Notes: generated from the sequence alone by a model not told the origin. Numbered from the stretch's first letter, positions 1 to 10,275 are shown. The stretch is 64,000 nt of DNA from Anoplopoma fimbria (GCF_027596085.1 NW_026553451.1:21900-85899), one strand, 5' to 3'. Numbers and translations: made by a program.

Positions 1-156
1 TTTAATAAGTGCCACGGTTTCTGAACATGTGAGACACACTGGTTTAGTGCTCCCAGTGGGAAGTATGAACAGAGCGCCATTAGTTCCTTATTTTTCTTTC
101 CCTTTCTCCGTCTCACTCGTCTTTTCCTCAACTTTCTCCGGTGCAGTCGTCTGTAT

Positions 157-217
157 CTGAAATAAAATCAACAGGGAGACTCTAAAGTTTAGAGCCTCCC
201 TGTTGATTTTATTTCAG
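157..217. repeat. 61-bp near-perfect palindrome (hairpin)
   Basis: Left arm 157-178 is the exact reverse complement of right arm 196-217 (22 bp). Inside it CTCTAAA and TTTAGAG pair for another 7 bp after a single A/C mismatch, leaving essentially no loop. It lies upstream of the ANKRD46-like exon, presumably in its intron. It could be a MITE remnant or an inverted duplication; nothing shows that it is transcribed as a small RNA. Confidence 0.85.
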
Positions 218-457
218 TAGAGATGTGAAACTTGAAGCGCCCAATTGTGATTGTGCATTATACAAACATTAACTGTGCATGTATCTCTCTTTTACTGACA
301 GTACACTGCCCTGACATGAATACTTTCCTAACACTTCCCCGTGAACGTACAGTTTTGAAACGTGTTTTCCCTTTTTTATTAAGTGGCCGTACTTGACATT
401 CCCTCCAGTCTTCCCTTTGATCTCACAGTGTGTCTGTCGGTTGTTCTGCTTCAACAG

Positions 458-616
458 CAACCACAACGGCTCCACCCCTCTGGTGCTGGCGAAGAGACGC
501 GGCGTCAACAAGGACGCCATCCGTCTGCTGGAAGGACTGGAGGAGCAGGAGGTGAAGGGCTTCAACAGAGGACCCCACTCCAAACTGGAGACCATGCAGA
601 TGGCCGACAGTGAGAG
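458..616 (+). CDS. ankrd46: ANKRD46-like, internal coding exon (partial gene)
   Basis: ANKRD46 is a small ankyrin-repeat protein with a C-terminal membrane anchor. This 159-bp exon encodes the end of the last ankyrin repeat and the following linker. The translation contains GSTPLVLAKRRGVNKD and then EEQEVKGFNRG, which I recognise as the ANKRD46 signature. Splice sites are clean: acceptor ...TTCAACAG before 458 and donor GAG-AG/GTGAGCC after 616. Earlier exons are outside the window. The next piece of the gene is at 5839, about 5.2 kb downstream, and the intervening intron contains an Ig-like gene on the opposite strand. The exon itself looks intact, with no stop and conserved residues throughout, so it may still be coding even though the downstream exon is damaged. 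Confidence 0.85.
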
Positions 617-651
617 GTGAGCCAGACGTGGGAGAGTGTGAGGGATTATGG

Positions 652-654
<3 letters not shown>

Positions 655-738
<84 letters not shown>
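655..738 (+). repeat. (GT)n microsatellite
   Basis: Uninterrupted GT dinucleotide run just after the ANKRD46-like donor site. Reading frames over it translate to Thr-His repeats and are artefacts. Confidence 0.98.
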
Positions 739-739
<1 letters not shown>

Positions 740-905
740 GTAAGAAAGACAAACATTTAAACCAAAAATGTCTCTTAAAGGATGTATTTTAGTTTGTTTG
801 GACTGAGAGCAGTGATGAGGACATACGCCGCCACGCGTTTCTTATATCAGGTGTCATGACTTGCTTGGACCGAAAAAAAACTGTCGCTCATTCATGTTCA
901 AAGAA
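740..905 (-). promoter_or_regulatory. Relic 5' flank of a third Ig-like gene copy
   Basis: This segment resembles the upstream flank of the Ig-like gene at 1992-3787 (flank at about 3920-4065). Both hold a 'gtaag/gtagg-aaa' block, 'ggacatac', a degenerate TATA-containing stretch, and then the shared runs GACTTGCTT and CTCATTCATGTTCAAAGA. In this copy the minus-strand TATA box has decayed (TATAAG rather than TATAAA) and no coding exon follows in the expected direction; retroviral debris is found nearby instead. I read it as the promoter remnant of a lost tandem copy. Confidence 0.6.
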
Positions 906-1044
906 GAAACTGATCTGAAAAAAATCATCTTCCTTCTTCCCCATGACTCTCTGACACATAAACAGGAAGTTTAGCCCAAAAGCACCTAAAACTTTGCTTC
1001 CATCCACATTTTATTTTGCGATTATAAACCGCAGACAACAGGTA

Positions 1045-1233
1045 TTATAGTGTGACTCTTGTTTCTGGGCTGATGTGAGTGCACATTTGCATACTCTCTG
1101 AAGCTCTGTGGCCGCACTCAGCCAGTCTATGCAGGAGCTGAATAGAGTCTGAAGTGTCTTTTGAGAGAGAGGCTATCAACAGGTCATCAGCGTACTGCAA
1201 CCACAGTCTTTCTGTGCAAAATCCACCACCCAC
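1045..1233 (-). mobile_element. Endogenous retrovirus pol fragment (defective)
   Basis: A short minus-strand frame contains the reverse-transcriptase active-site motif YADDL in the context typical of retroviral pol, followed by the downstream helix region, and then runs into unrelated sequence. It is a fragment of roughly 190 bp with no LTR, gag or env recognisable next to it, so it is not functional. Its end (about 1035-1087) is nearly identical to 4555-4608, where another retroviral fragment lies. Confidence 0.6.
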
Positions 1234-1991
1234 TGCAAACTAACACGTTAGTTTTAACCTATTTCGTCATCATTTTGACTTGACTAACTCAGACTGTTTG
1301 GGTCTCACATTAGCTGTGTAGTGTGGATGTTTTCTTTCCACTAGTATGAAATAAGACACATTATGGAAGCAAAATAGCTCAAACATTATGTATTTGCTTA
1401 TACAGCTTCCCCCTAAAAATTGTTAACTTTTCCTTTGATAGCTTTTAACGTGTATTAGGAAATTGCTTATGTTACTTGGTAATAGCCAGTGTTGCTTACA
1501 TCAGTCCTTCTGACTGATTTGACCATTTCAATAATATAATGAATGTGTAAAGTTGTGCTAGTATTTATCACAAACCAAATCAAACTGAAAACATAACCTG
1601 GTTGGTGGATGTAGCATTTCATTCCAAAAGATGGTCTGACACTTGACTCATGATTTTAGATTTATTGCAAAATCACAAACCAATGTAAGGGCTGTGTAAA
1701 AAGACACAAAACAACAAAATATCTGTTAACTCTCTCCTTGTTAGCCTACACACAAAGAGCTAATGCTAATGCTAATTCACTTGAACACAACATACACCAA
1801 CCTTGTGCCTCTTCGGGGGTGCTAAGACATTAAATGTGTCTGTTTGCGTTTTAAATCCAACATATGTTTTTATATTTCTTTCTCTTACTTTACACACAAT
1901 GCAGCTTCCTCCCAAAATTCGAGAGTGGCCTTCAAAATGATTGGTCAATGTTTCGCATGCGTCAGAAATGTCCCGCCCTTACAAAGAGAAT
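1234..1991. other. Intergenic/intronic, no gene seen
   Basis: AT-rich sequence with no credible exon. A stretch near 1312-1372 recurs near 5290-5345, both next to retroviral debris, so this is probably repeat-derived. Confidence 0.6.
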
Positions 1992-3787
1992 TCAGAATTC
2001 ATTAGGATGACTTTCAACGTTGGACTCTGTGTGAGAGCTTTCTAAAAGGGGTCTCTCGACGGCTTCAGGGGGCCGATGAGGAGGGTCACAGTTAGGCAGC
2101 TCCACAACCCCACCTGCATATTGAACAGGACCGGAGACAGGGGGTTCTCTGGAGCACCGGGTCTTCATGCACCAGCCAATCACACCGCCAATCAGAAAGG
2201 AGACAGCGGCTGTAATCAAATATCCCACAATGCAGTCAGTGGTCCCAGATCCCGGCTGTTTCTCACCAGAGCCGCTCTCAGTCGACTACAAGTGTGAGAA
2301 TGAGAGGAAGGAAACGAGATTTGAGTTAGACACACAGTGATGCATGTTTGTCTCATTATGAGTGATACTGTAATGAATGCATAGAACACTCTGCACATAG
2401 TGATGGGAGTGGTGTCTATGTAGGACACTCAAGTATACTGTAGTGGAGTACAATTTTGTATTACTACATCTTCGAGGTGAATGTTGTACTTTTGTACTAC
2501 TTGCCTTCTGCATTTGTACAGCATTAGTTACTTTGCAAATGAATATTAGCAATATGAAATATAATCAACACGCTAAAGATTTATAGATACAAATGTATTG
2601 ATCCCAGGGGGGTAACAGGCTGCTTTAACTTTACCAGCTGCAACTTTAAAGTGATAATAATGCATCATTAATAAGGATCAAATAATACAGAAACATTATG
2701 GACATTCTGCATAATGAATCATTTTACTGTTGGTACTTTACTTACTAACATTTTTTATTCGACTTGATGTCGTGTTCTAGGTCGTACTTTACAATTAACA
2801 TATGTTTGAAAAGAAACATTGCTTTAGTTGTATAAAAAGCCCAATTATTATTAAATAGATAGATTATTTATAGGAAATGAGTTGCCACAGTCACACGGGG
2901 GATTCATGTTTCATTGTATTGGACTTTTATTAAGCACTATATTGTTGTGTGAATTGTGGCCATTTGATACAATTTTGCTTTAAGGCTAAAACGATTCTAC
3001 TCAGAAATGAGGAGATTTGGGGGCTACTCACACGTACAGGCGGCGTGCTGGTGGTGCACGTGCTGGTGGTGCACGTGCTGGTGATGCTGGGGGTGGTGGT
3101 GGTGCTGGGGGTGATCCAATCCGGGTTTCTCTCTCTGACCTCCAGCTTCACAGCAGACATGTCCTTCATGTGTCTTTTCTCGACTCCATACTGGACACTG
3201 AGGTAGTAATCACCCTGATCTCGTGGCGTGGCCTCCTTCATCGTCACCGTCAAGTCCCCGTGTGACCTCCATTGAGGTGACACAGATACTCTCCCCTCAT
3301 ACCCGGTCCCGTGTGTCTCATTCCCGGTATGGAAGTCCAGACTATACACCAGCTCTCTGTTTTTGTTCACCATATAGTTCCCAGGTTTCCCTGCAGTCGG
3401 GCTGAAGAACTTAAACGTGACCGGGTCGTCCTCCAGCACTGACTCGTTGGTGGATGAAACCACATACAGCTGGATAAGTGTCTCATCCTTGGAGACGCAG
3501 TTTAACTCATAAAGTCCGTTGTCGTTGATGTTTGAACTGTTTAAGATGACGGACTCGTCTGGACTCATCCTGTCTCCAAAACCTGGTCCCGGCTTCCAAA
3601 TCCCATCATACTGAGCCACCAACCGACCGGTGACATCTTCTAGCCGGTGTGTCAGTGTTGCTCCGTTTTCTTTACACGTTTCAGTCGCTGTAAACTCAAC
3701 CTGTTCTCCCTTGATGACATAGAGACTGTCTCCTGTAACATATTTGACTAGACACAAGACAACGAATATGACTATCAGAGCTTTCAT
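1992..3787 (-). CDS. Two-domain Ig-like type I membrane protein, copy 1
   Basis: I do not recognise the family. Model: exon 1 complement(3032..3787), 252 codons; exon 2 complement(1992..2285), 98 codons including stop; 349 aa. The first ATG of the open frame is 48 bp further upstream, but 3787 aligns with the start of the second copy and gives a better signal peptide (residues 1-19). Domain 1 (about 20-112) has C38 and C97 with an Ig-like DNGLYELNC F-strand motif. Domain 2 (about 115-217) ends in DQGDYYLSV but lacks the cysteine pair. A Thr/Ser/Pro stalk (about 223-252) leads to the splice (donor GTGAGT, acceptor CACTTGTAG, phase 0). Exon 2 gives a short stalk, a membrane segment (about 270-292, ITAAVSFLIGGVIGW) and a Pro-rich tail of about 55 residues without an ITIM. 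Both Ig-like domains and the leader in one exon is unusual. Likely an immune surface receptor or ligand. Confidence 0.75.
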
Positions 3788-3997
3788 TGTCAGTCTTGTA
3801 GCGGCGTCTGTGCGGCATGAAGTGTTTCCAATCAAGTCGATTGCTGTGTGTGCCTCGGGGCAGAAAGTAATAGTGAGCTAGATGTCCGATAGGGTGAGGA
3901 ACAACGGACTGTGTGTGTGTATTGTTGAAGTAGGAAAAACAGCTAATTTGTTTGGTTTTGACTGAGATCAGAGATAAGGACATACTCGATACGTGTC

Positions 3998-4006
3998 CTT
4001 TATATC
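3998..4006 (-). promoter_or_regulatory. TATA box of Ig-like gene copy 1
   Basis: Minus-strand GATATAAAG about 210 bp upstream of the start codon. The second copy has GATATAAAT at the equivalent place, which supports a real core promoter. Confidence 0.5.
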
Positions 4007-4262
4007 ACGTGTCGTGACTTGCTTAGACCGGAAAACAAACTGTAGCTCATTCATGTTCAAAGAGAGCCATCAGGGAGATAAACTGGTCTGATAAAATGCC
4101 TGTGCAAAAAGCTTCATTTAAAACTTAATATTTCACAGAAAGAGTCGGATAAAGCTGTGGAACGCTGACTTGGTAAAAGTTTGAAATGTAAGTATTAAAT
4201 CAGGAACTTAAAATGACATCACAGACGAGTAGTAGTACGCAGCAGAGCAATTATGTGACTTC

Positions 4263-4434
4263 CGCCTCCAGATCAACTCTGGTAAAACCAAAGAGCTGCT
4301 GGTGGACTTCCGCCGGGGTAAACACTCTCCTCCGGTACCAGTGAACATCCAGGGAATGGACATTGAGATTGTGAAATCTTATAAGTACCTGGGTGTTCAC
4401 TTAAACAATAAAAAGCTGCGTATATCATAACAGG
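4263..4434 (+). mobile_element. LINE reverse-transcriptase fragment (copy a)
   Basis: About 172 bp nearly identical to 5451-5622. The frame contains SGKTKELLVDFRR and then YKYLGVHLNN, a well-known pattern of fish non-LTR retrotransposon reverse transcriptase. It is a small internal fragment with no ends of its own. Confidence 0.75.
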
Positions 4435-4463
4435 AAACAGCCAGTACAATGGGCGCAGATTTC

Positions 4464-5137
4464 TCAATCAAGATGGCAACTGCTGCCACTGACCTTAAAC
4501 AGCCCGGCGTACCACAGACAACAGGTAACAGTGGACACGAGTATTACGCAACAGAGCGATAGTGTGACTCTTGTTTCTGGGCTGATGTGAGTGCACATTT
4601 GCATACTCTCAGTCCATTGCACCAGAGGAGGAGCAGACTGCACATAAAGCACAGAGTCCATTGCAGCAAAATCAAAACTCCAGTGCCGGCAGTCATTTTC
4701 CATCCCGAGAAATGAGAGCATGTCCTTCTTTCTCACAAGTGGATTCATGTTGGTGAGCAGCTTCCTCCCATGTTAGTGAGCAGAACATGACCCAAGTGTG
4801 TGACCTCTGGCAGACAATATTGCAATTCAGTTAGGTCATCAGCATATTGCAGGAGAGTACTTCCTCCTTGCAACTTTAAAAGTAAAGGCAAACAAATACT
4901 GTCTGTCTGGGGATTGAGAGAACAATGCTGAGCACAAATCATGAAATTTGTCGAATTTGAAGCCAGTGAAGCAGTCTGGCCTTTCAAAGCAAACACATGA
5001 TTCCACCCTTCTTGCCTACCTACTATTCCTGCAGTCATGTGTGGGGAGAACATGGTTTTGAACTGTGTTTGATTCTGTAACATTGTGTGTGTTTCCTGGA
5101 GAGAGTCTCCTTGAGCTTTCACCATCTGTTCTTTCAT
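4464..5137 (-). mobile_element. Endogenous retrovirus fragments (pol and unassigned), rearranged
   Basis: Two adjoining minus-strand frames hold retroviral pieces. One has a second YADDL reverse-transcriptase motif that passes, apparently by internal deletion, into the later pol region; the other has an FLGM-type pol connection motif. An upstream part resembles a retroviral structural region but cannot be assigned. Stops and frame changes separate the pieces, so no functional product is expected. The segment 4555-4608 is shared with 1035-1087. Confidence 0.55.
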
Positions 5138-5344
5138 GTCTTGGTAAACTTTTATTGTCCGTTTTGTGAATTAACCGATTGTGTCTGAGCCTCTGCTGTG
5201 GACTGGGTTGATTCGTTTTATTCCCATGTACTCACACTGCAGTCAGGGGAATATTGTTTATGTTGAGACACTACAGGGGAACGCCTGAATGTGTAGTGTG
5301 GATGTTTTCTTTCCACTAGTATGAAACAAGACATATTATTGAAG

Positions 5345-5622
5345 CTTAATGGAGTGTGAGTCAGACCTGGTGTCCTGCAGCACGGGGGCCCCACAAGGAA
5401 CCGTTCTGGCTCCATTCCTCTTCACCATTTACACCTCGGACTTTACACCGCCTCCAGATCAACTCTGGTAAAACCAAAGAGCTGCTGGTGGACTTCCGCC
5501 GGGGTAAACACTCTCCTCCGGTACCAGTGAACATCCAGGAAATGGACATTGAGATTGTGAAATCTTATAAGTACCTGGGTGTTCACTTGAACAATAAAAA
5601 GCTGCGTATATCATAACAGGAA
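5345..5622 (+). mobile_element. LINE reverse-transcriptase fragment (copy b)
   Basis: The frame begins with the STGAPQG...LAPFLFTIYTSDF block of LINE reverse transcriptase and jumps directly to the SGKTKELLVDFRR block, so the catalytic middle is deleted. From 5451 it duplicates the fragment at 4263-4434 almost base for base. Just upstream, 5290-5345 resembles a stretch near 1312-1372. Confidence 0.7.
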
Positions 5623-5838
5623 ACAGGACAAATTAAGCTTAAGGCTGTTACAAAAATAGGACTAAATTATTTGTCCAGTAGAGCTATTTCCTATCTACAG
5701 CCAAAACACTCATTACTATGATTTTGCAAAAACTGCAAGGCTGCAGAACCTCAGACAGAAGTCACAGTGAAGCTGCATGCATGAGTCAAAAGGTGGAGTG
5801 TAGATCGTATTGATAACAGTGATTGTCCTCCGTCACAG

Positions 5839-5906
5839 TGCGATGGAGAGCCACTCCTTACTCAACCCCAACCTGCAGAGCAGAGGGGGTCCTGTCCAGC
5901 TTCAGG
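5839..5906 (+). pseudogene. ankrd46: ANKRD46-like, truncated and frameshifted exon
   Basis: After acceptor CCGTCACAG the frame continues from the exon at 458-616 in the right phase (AG/T GCG ATG) to give SAMESHSLLNPNLQ, a close match to ANKRD46. The expected next residues, which begin the run to the membrane anchor, are present only in another frame: an indel (net +1 or -2) falls within the AGCAGAGGGGG tract near 5878-5889. The exon then stops matching at about 5906, exactly where a LINE-tail-like repeat begins, and no donor site is seen. The coding part for the C-terminal membrane anchor was not found in the window. Either this gene copy is broken or the reference has a local error or a misplaced exon. 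Confidence 0.65.
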
Positions 5907-6175
5907 ATAGATTAAAGTGCACACAAGAGACATAGTAGAAGAAAGACAAGATAAAAATAAAAAATGAAAATAAAAAAACAAGTATTATAAATAAGCAATA
6001 AGAAACAGTAGAAAAACAACAATAATTGAAATATTATATTTACAGACAGAAAAAACTATTTTAACTATTATTACACAGTGTAATGTATTGCACAGGTTTT
6101 TATTGTCATGTTTTTATTGTCATGTGTCATGTGGTCTGCTGGGAGCAGAGTTGGTTGTGCAGCCTGACAGCCTAA

Positions 6176-6229
<54 letters not shown>
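5907..6229 (-). mobile_element. LINE 3'-end-like repeat and (ATT)n tract
   Basis: From 5912 the sequence (gtgcacacaagagacatag, then an A-rich stretch to a 'gtctgctgggagcag' block) recurs at about 58535-58735, where a longer copy starts with a 'ttattagtcccgcagcggga' end. It looks like the 3' end of a fish LINE in minus orientation. An (ATT)n microsatellite follows at 6175-6229. Confidence 0.55.
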
Positions 6230-6230
<1 letters not shown>

Positions 6231-7134
6231 GACGTCAGAGCAAGTCGGGATTTATTGTCGTTTATTCGTGTCGGATGTAATGATTTCAACTGAGAGTCAC
6301 ACTAAATCCTAAATAATTTATGTGCAAATAAATGCATATTTAACACATAAATATGATGTGACCTGTGCAATGAATTAAAAACCTAATATACAAAGTAAAT
6401 AAAACATAGTGGAATAAATGCCAACAATTCAGACCAGTATTTTTAACATTTCATTCGACCTCCTACCTCTTTTTGAAGGCCAATTTAATTTATTTTTTGC
6501 ATGCATTCCATGTCCAATAATGTTTGATTTATTAAACCTTAACCTGGTTGTATGGAGGCCTGGATAGGCCCAGTTCTACCCGATCACATGAGGCTGTGTG
6601 TATTTTTTGCTCCGTTAACGTGAATAATATTCTGGCCAATTAAAAGTCTGGGATATAGGTGTGGGCGGGGTTGACCTTTGACTTTTGTCAAAACGTGAGA
6701 AAATGTTTGAGAAAACTTTTACAATTTGCATTGATTTTAAAAAAAACAATGAATGTGAGAAGGTGGAACAGGGCAGCTCTGCGGCCTTTTAAAGGAGTAA
6801 ATGAATGTATGAGAGAGTTCACTCTGCAGGGTTAGGCCTCTGGTCATCCTGCAGTGTGGAGGGACTTTCTTTATTCTGGGATGTAAACGCCATCAACGAA
6901 CAGTGGACCTGTGCTGCCGGTGAGCAGGAGGATGGTTCTCCATGCTCAGCTCCACAGCAGGCCTCTGTCTGTCTGCTGGTCAGCCCGGTGAGAGGAGGTC
7001 CTCCCGGGACTCACCTGTGTCTCCACTGCGCTGTTTGCACACATTGTACATGTGAAACACGCACCTGCTGTACATGGTGACGTTTTCATTCCTTTTGTGT
7101 GTTTTTATCTTGTATATTGTTGTTATTGTGTTTG
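6230..7134. other. No gene seen; contains a short duplicated block
   Basis: No convincing exon. The block near 6815-6903 (ttcactct... ending in acgccatcaacgaacag) has a diverged copy at about 7773-7861, so a small dispersed or tandem repeat is present. Confidence 0.5.
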
Positions 7135-7245
7135 TGGCTGGCTGAGGCCTCCAAACGGAGTTTCGTTGTACAATGACAATAAAAACCTCTTTATCTTATC
7201 TTATCTTATCTTATCTTATCTTATCTTATCTTATCTTATCTTATA
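7135..7245 (+). mobile_element. LINE 3' tail with (TTATC)n
   Basis: The stretch GTTGTACAATGACAATAAA followed by about ten TTATC pentamers is the usual 3' terminus of a fish non-LTR retrotransposon. Confidence 0.6.
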
Positions 7246-8458
7246 TTTATCAACTATGTGTTGACTTGCAAAAGCTTCTGTCCTATCATGTGACACTTCT
7301 GCGTCATGATTGACAGGTCGTTTAAAGCCTAAGTGTCATTTTAACGCAATAGATTCTTTAACTTTTACTGTTCTGCAACGAATGTTTCATCTTAAAACAT
7401 ATATTGTGTGGTTGATAATAATAAAGATCATTTATGAAAACGAGCAGCAAAGTGTTTTTTAAAAGGCAGACATGTAAAGAACAAAGGATAACACACAAAA
7501 GGGTAAATATTTATTTACAAACTGGTATAAAAACATCCAAACAAGGTCTTTAAACTAGACACCAGTGTGTTTGACTGCCTGTTTCTTGTTGTTCAGGTGA
7601 GGAACAGCTGATCATTTGTTTGTGAGCTCTCTCTCTGGTTAAATGTCCGGAGTAGTCCAGGTTTGGAAATAAACCCATTTTGCGTTGGAATAAAAACAAA
7701 ATATAGTTGCTGGAGAAAAGTTGCATTTAACAGGTGAGTTTTTCATTCTTTTTTTAAATGAAACTAGAAGAGAATTCACTCTTAAGGGTCAAACATCAGA
7801 GGACGTCCTGCAGTCCGGAGTGACTTTTTTATTCTGGGATTTAAACGCCATCAACGAACAATTGAGCTTCATCTCCTCTGAGCTGTCGGATTAATTGGAT
7901 TAAATCAATTAAACCATGTTCAATTTAAAACGACTGATTTGTCTGACGTCACACCCACGGTAAGATGAGACGCGTGTTTTCCCTTCACGTGTCTTTAATT
8001 GTGCTGGTTTGTATTTGTCACGTGAGATTGCTGAGTCACGTTTACTTCTTCCTGCTGTGACTCAGAGCCTGACGCAGTCGTTTTACATGTAACTGTAGTA
8101 AAGTTAGGGAGGAGAGGAGAGGAGCACATCATCTGATAAACTGTATTTTTAAATGTGTTTGCCAAAATAAAGGTTAAAAAAAACACTTTTGTAAAGTCTG
8201 CCATTCAAAATAAACTACAAAACATGTCACCTGATTTTACCAAAATGTGTTTTAAACACTGAAACCTTAAAAAAACACAGAGACGTTTAAATCACATTAG
8301 GGTCACTATAGACTTCGCATAATTCATTTAAAGGCAATCATCAGGCCCTGTTATGATATCTTCCCGGTGCATATTTTTATCTCAACTTCCAGTTACAACA
8401 TGTTTACATCCTTAATGCTCATAATCCTCCTTGTTTCTCTCATCCTGGTTGTCCTGCA
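7246..8458. other. Intergenic, no gene seen
   Basis: AT-rich, no supported exon. Contains the diverged copy (about 7773-7861) of the block at 6815-6903. Confidence 0.6.
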
Positions 8459-8596
8459 GCATCTCATCTCATCTCATCTCATCTCATCTCTTCTCTTCTC
8501 ATCTCATCTCATCTCATCTCATCTCATCTCATCTCATCTCATCTCATCTCATCTCTTTCTTCTCTTCTCTTCTCTTCTCTTCTCTTCTCTTCTCGC
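8459..8596 (+). repeat. (TCATC)n/(TCTTC)n pentanucleotide array
   Basis: Pentamer array switching from TCATC to TCTTC. It abuts the end of the second Ig-like copy, whose coding tail stops shortly inside its border. Confidence 0.95.
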
Positions 8597-8621
8597 CCTC
8601 TCTCCCTCCAGAAAGCAAAGT

Positions 8622-10132
8622 CTAGTCTTCTAAAAGGGGTCTCTCGACGGCTTCAGGGGGCCGATGAGGAGGGTCACAGTTAGGCAGCTCCACAACCCCA
8701 CCTGCATATTGAACAGGACCGGAGACAGGGGGTTCTCTGGAGCACCAGGTCTTCATGCACCAGCCAATCAGAAAGGAGACAGCGGCTGTAATAAAAAACA
8801 CCAAAACTGGGATGCCGACAGTGGTCCAAGATCCCGGCTGTTTCTCACCAGGAAAGTGTGAGAATGAGAGGAAGGAAACGAGATTTGAGTTAGACACACA
8901 GTGATGCATGTTTGTCTCATTATGAGTGACACTGTAATGAATGCATAGAACACTCTGCAGGTGATGGTAGTGGTGTCTATGTAGGACACGAGTCTACTGT
9001 AGTGGAGTAACATTCTGTATTACTACACCTCTGAGGTAAAGGTTGTACTTTTGCCTTCTCCATTCATCCTACAACAGTAGCTTCTTTGCAAATGAATATA
9101 TGCAATATGAAAAAAAATCAGATACAACTTTATTGATCCCAGGGGGGATGAACAAGCTAAACTTTGCTCCACCTTTACCAGCTGCAACATAAAAGTGATG
9201 AAGCATTATGTGCATATAATTATATAAGAGGCATATTTTATTATGCACTATATTGTTGTGTGAATTGTGGCCATTTGATACAATTTTGCTTTAAGGCTAA
9301 AACGATTCTACTCAGAAATGAGGAGATTTGGGGGCTACTCACACGTACAGGCGGTGTGCTGGTGCTGGTGCGGTGGTGGTGCTGGGGGTGGTGGTGGTGC
9401 TGGTGGTGTCGGTGGTGGTGGGGGTGGTGGTGTGCTGGGGGTGGTGGTGGTGCTGGTGGTGCTGGTGATCCAATCCGGGTTTCTCTCTCTGACCTCCAGC
9501 TTCACAGCAGACATGTCCTTCATGTGTCTTTTCTCGCCTTCATACTGGACACTGAGGTAGTAATCACCCTGATCTCGTGGCGTGGCCTCCTTCATCGTCA
9601 CCGTCAAGTCCCCCTCTGACCTCCACTGAGGTGACACAGATACTCTCCCCTCATACCCGGTCCCGTGTGTCTCATTCCCGGTATGGAAGTCCAGACTAAA
9701 CACCAGCTCTCCGGTTTTGTTCAACATATAGTTCCCAGGTTTCCCTGCAGTCGGGCTGAAGAACTTAAACGTGACCGGGTCGCCCTCCAGCACTGACTCG
9801 TCGGTGAATAAAACCACATGCAGCTGGATAAGTATCTCATCCTTGGAGGGGCAGTTTAACACATAAAGTCCGTTGTCGTTGATGTTTGAACTGTTTAAGA
9901 TGACGGACTCGTCTGGACTCATCCTGTCTCTAAAATCTGGTCCCGGCTTCCAAATCCCATCATACTGAGCCACCAACCGATCGGTGCCATCTTCAAGCGT
10001 CAGTTTTGCTCCTTTTTCTTTACACGTTTCAGTCGCTGTAAACTCAACCTGTTCTCCCTTGATGACATAGAGACTGTCTCCTGTAACAGAGATGGAGAAC
10101 CCAAAGAGACAGACCCATGAGAGCGCTTTCAT
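8622..10132 (-). CDS. Two-domain Ig-like membrane protein, copy 2 (possibly altered or pseudogene)
   Basis: Tandem paralogue of the gene at 1992-3787. Exon 1 is complement(9343..10132): signal peptide, Ig-like domain 1 with its cysteine pair, cysteine-free domain 2, and a Pro/Thr-rich stalk expanded into poly-proline. Exon 2 homology is complement(8622..8843), with a membrane segment (FFITAAVSFLIGW) and a shortened tail ending PLLED. Two changes argue against normal splicing. Stalk-repeat expansion shifted the frame, so the donor GTGAGT now follows codon position 1 instead of 3. About 20 bp covering the acceptor used by copy 1 are missing, leaving only a weak GGTGAG/AAA site. Splicing there would give an immediate stop (ACG-TAA), so the product may be secreted or non-functional. 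Without splicing the frame ends 11 bases later. The extracellular frame is intact, with the best conservation in the Ig part. Confidence 0.6.
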
Positions 10133-10218
10133 TGTCTGTCTTCTCAGCAGAGTCTGTGCGTAACGACGTGGTTCCTACTGATGAGTTCCCTGAGTGACTC
10201 TGGGTGGAACGGAATGTC

Positions 10219-10227
10219 ATTTATATC
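10219..10227 (-). promoter_or_regulatory. TATA box of Ig-like gene copy 2
   Basis: Minus-strand GATATAAAT about 90 bp upstream of the start codon at 10132, matching the TATA box of copy 1 in sequence but closer to the ATG. Confidence 0.45.
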
Positions 10228-10275
10228 TTCCCCGAGTCACACCCCTCCCCCATCTACCTGTTGGCCAAACAGATC

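Noticed and set aside
423..752. Minus-strand frame of about 109 codons with Thr-His repeats
   Set aside because: It is the antisense of the ANKRD46 exon plus the (GT)n array.
6088..6312. Frame with a long poly-leucine run
   Set aside because: Translation of the (ATT)n tract.
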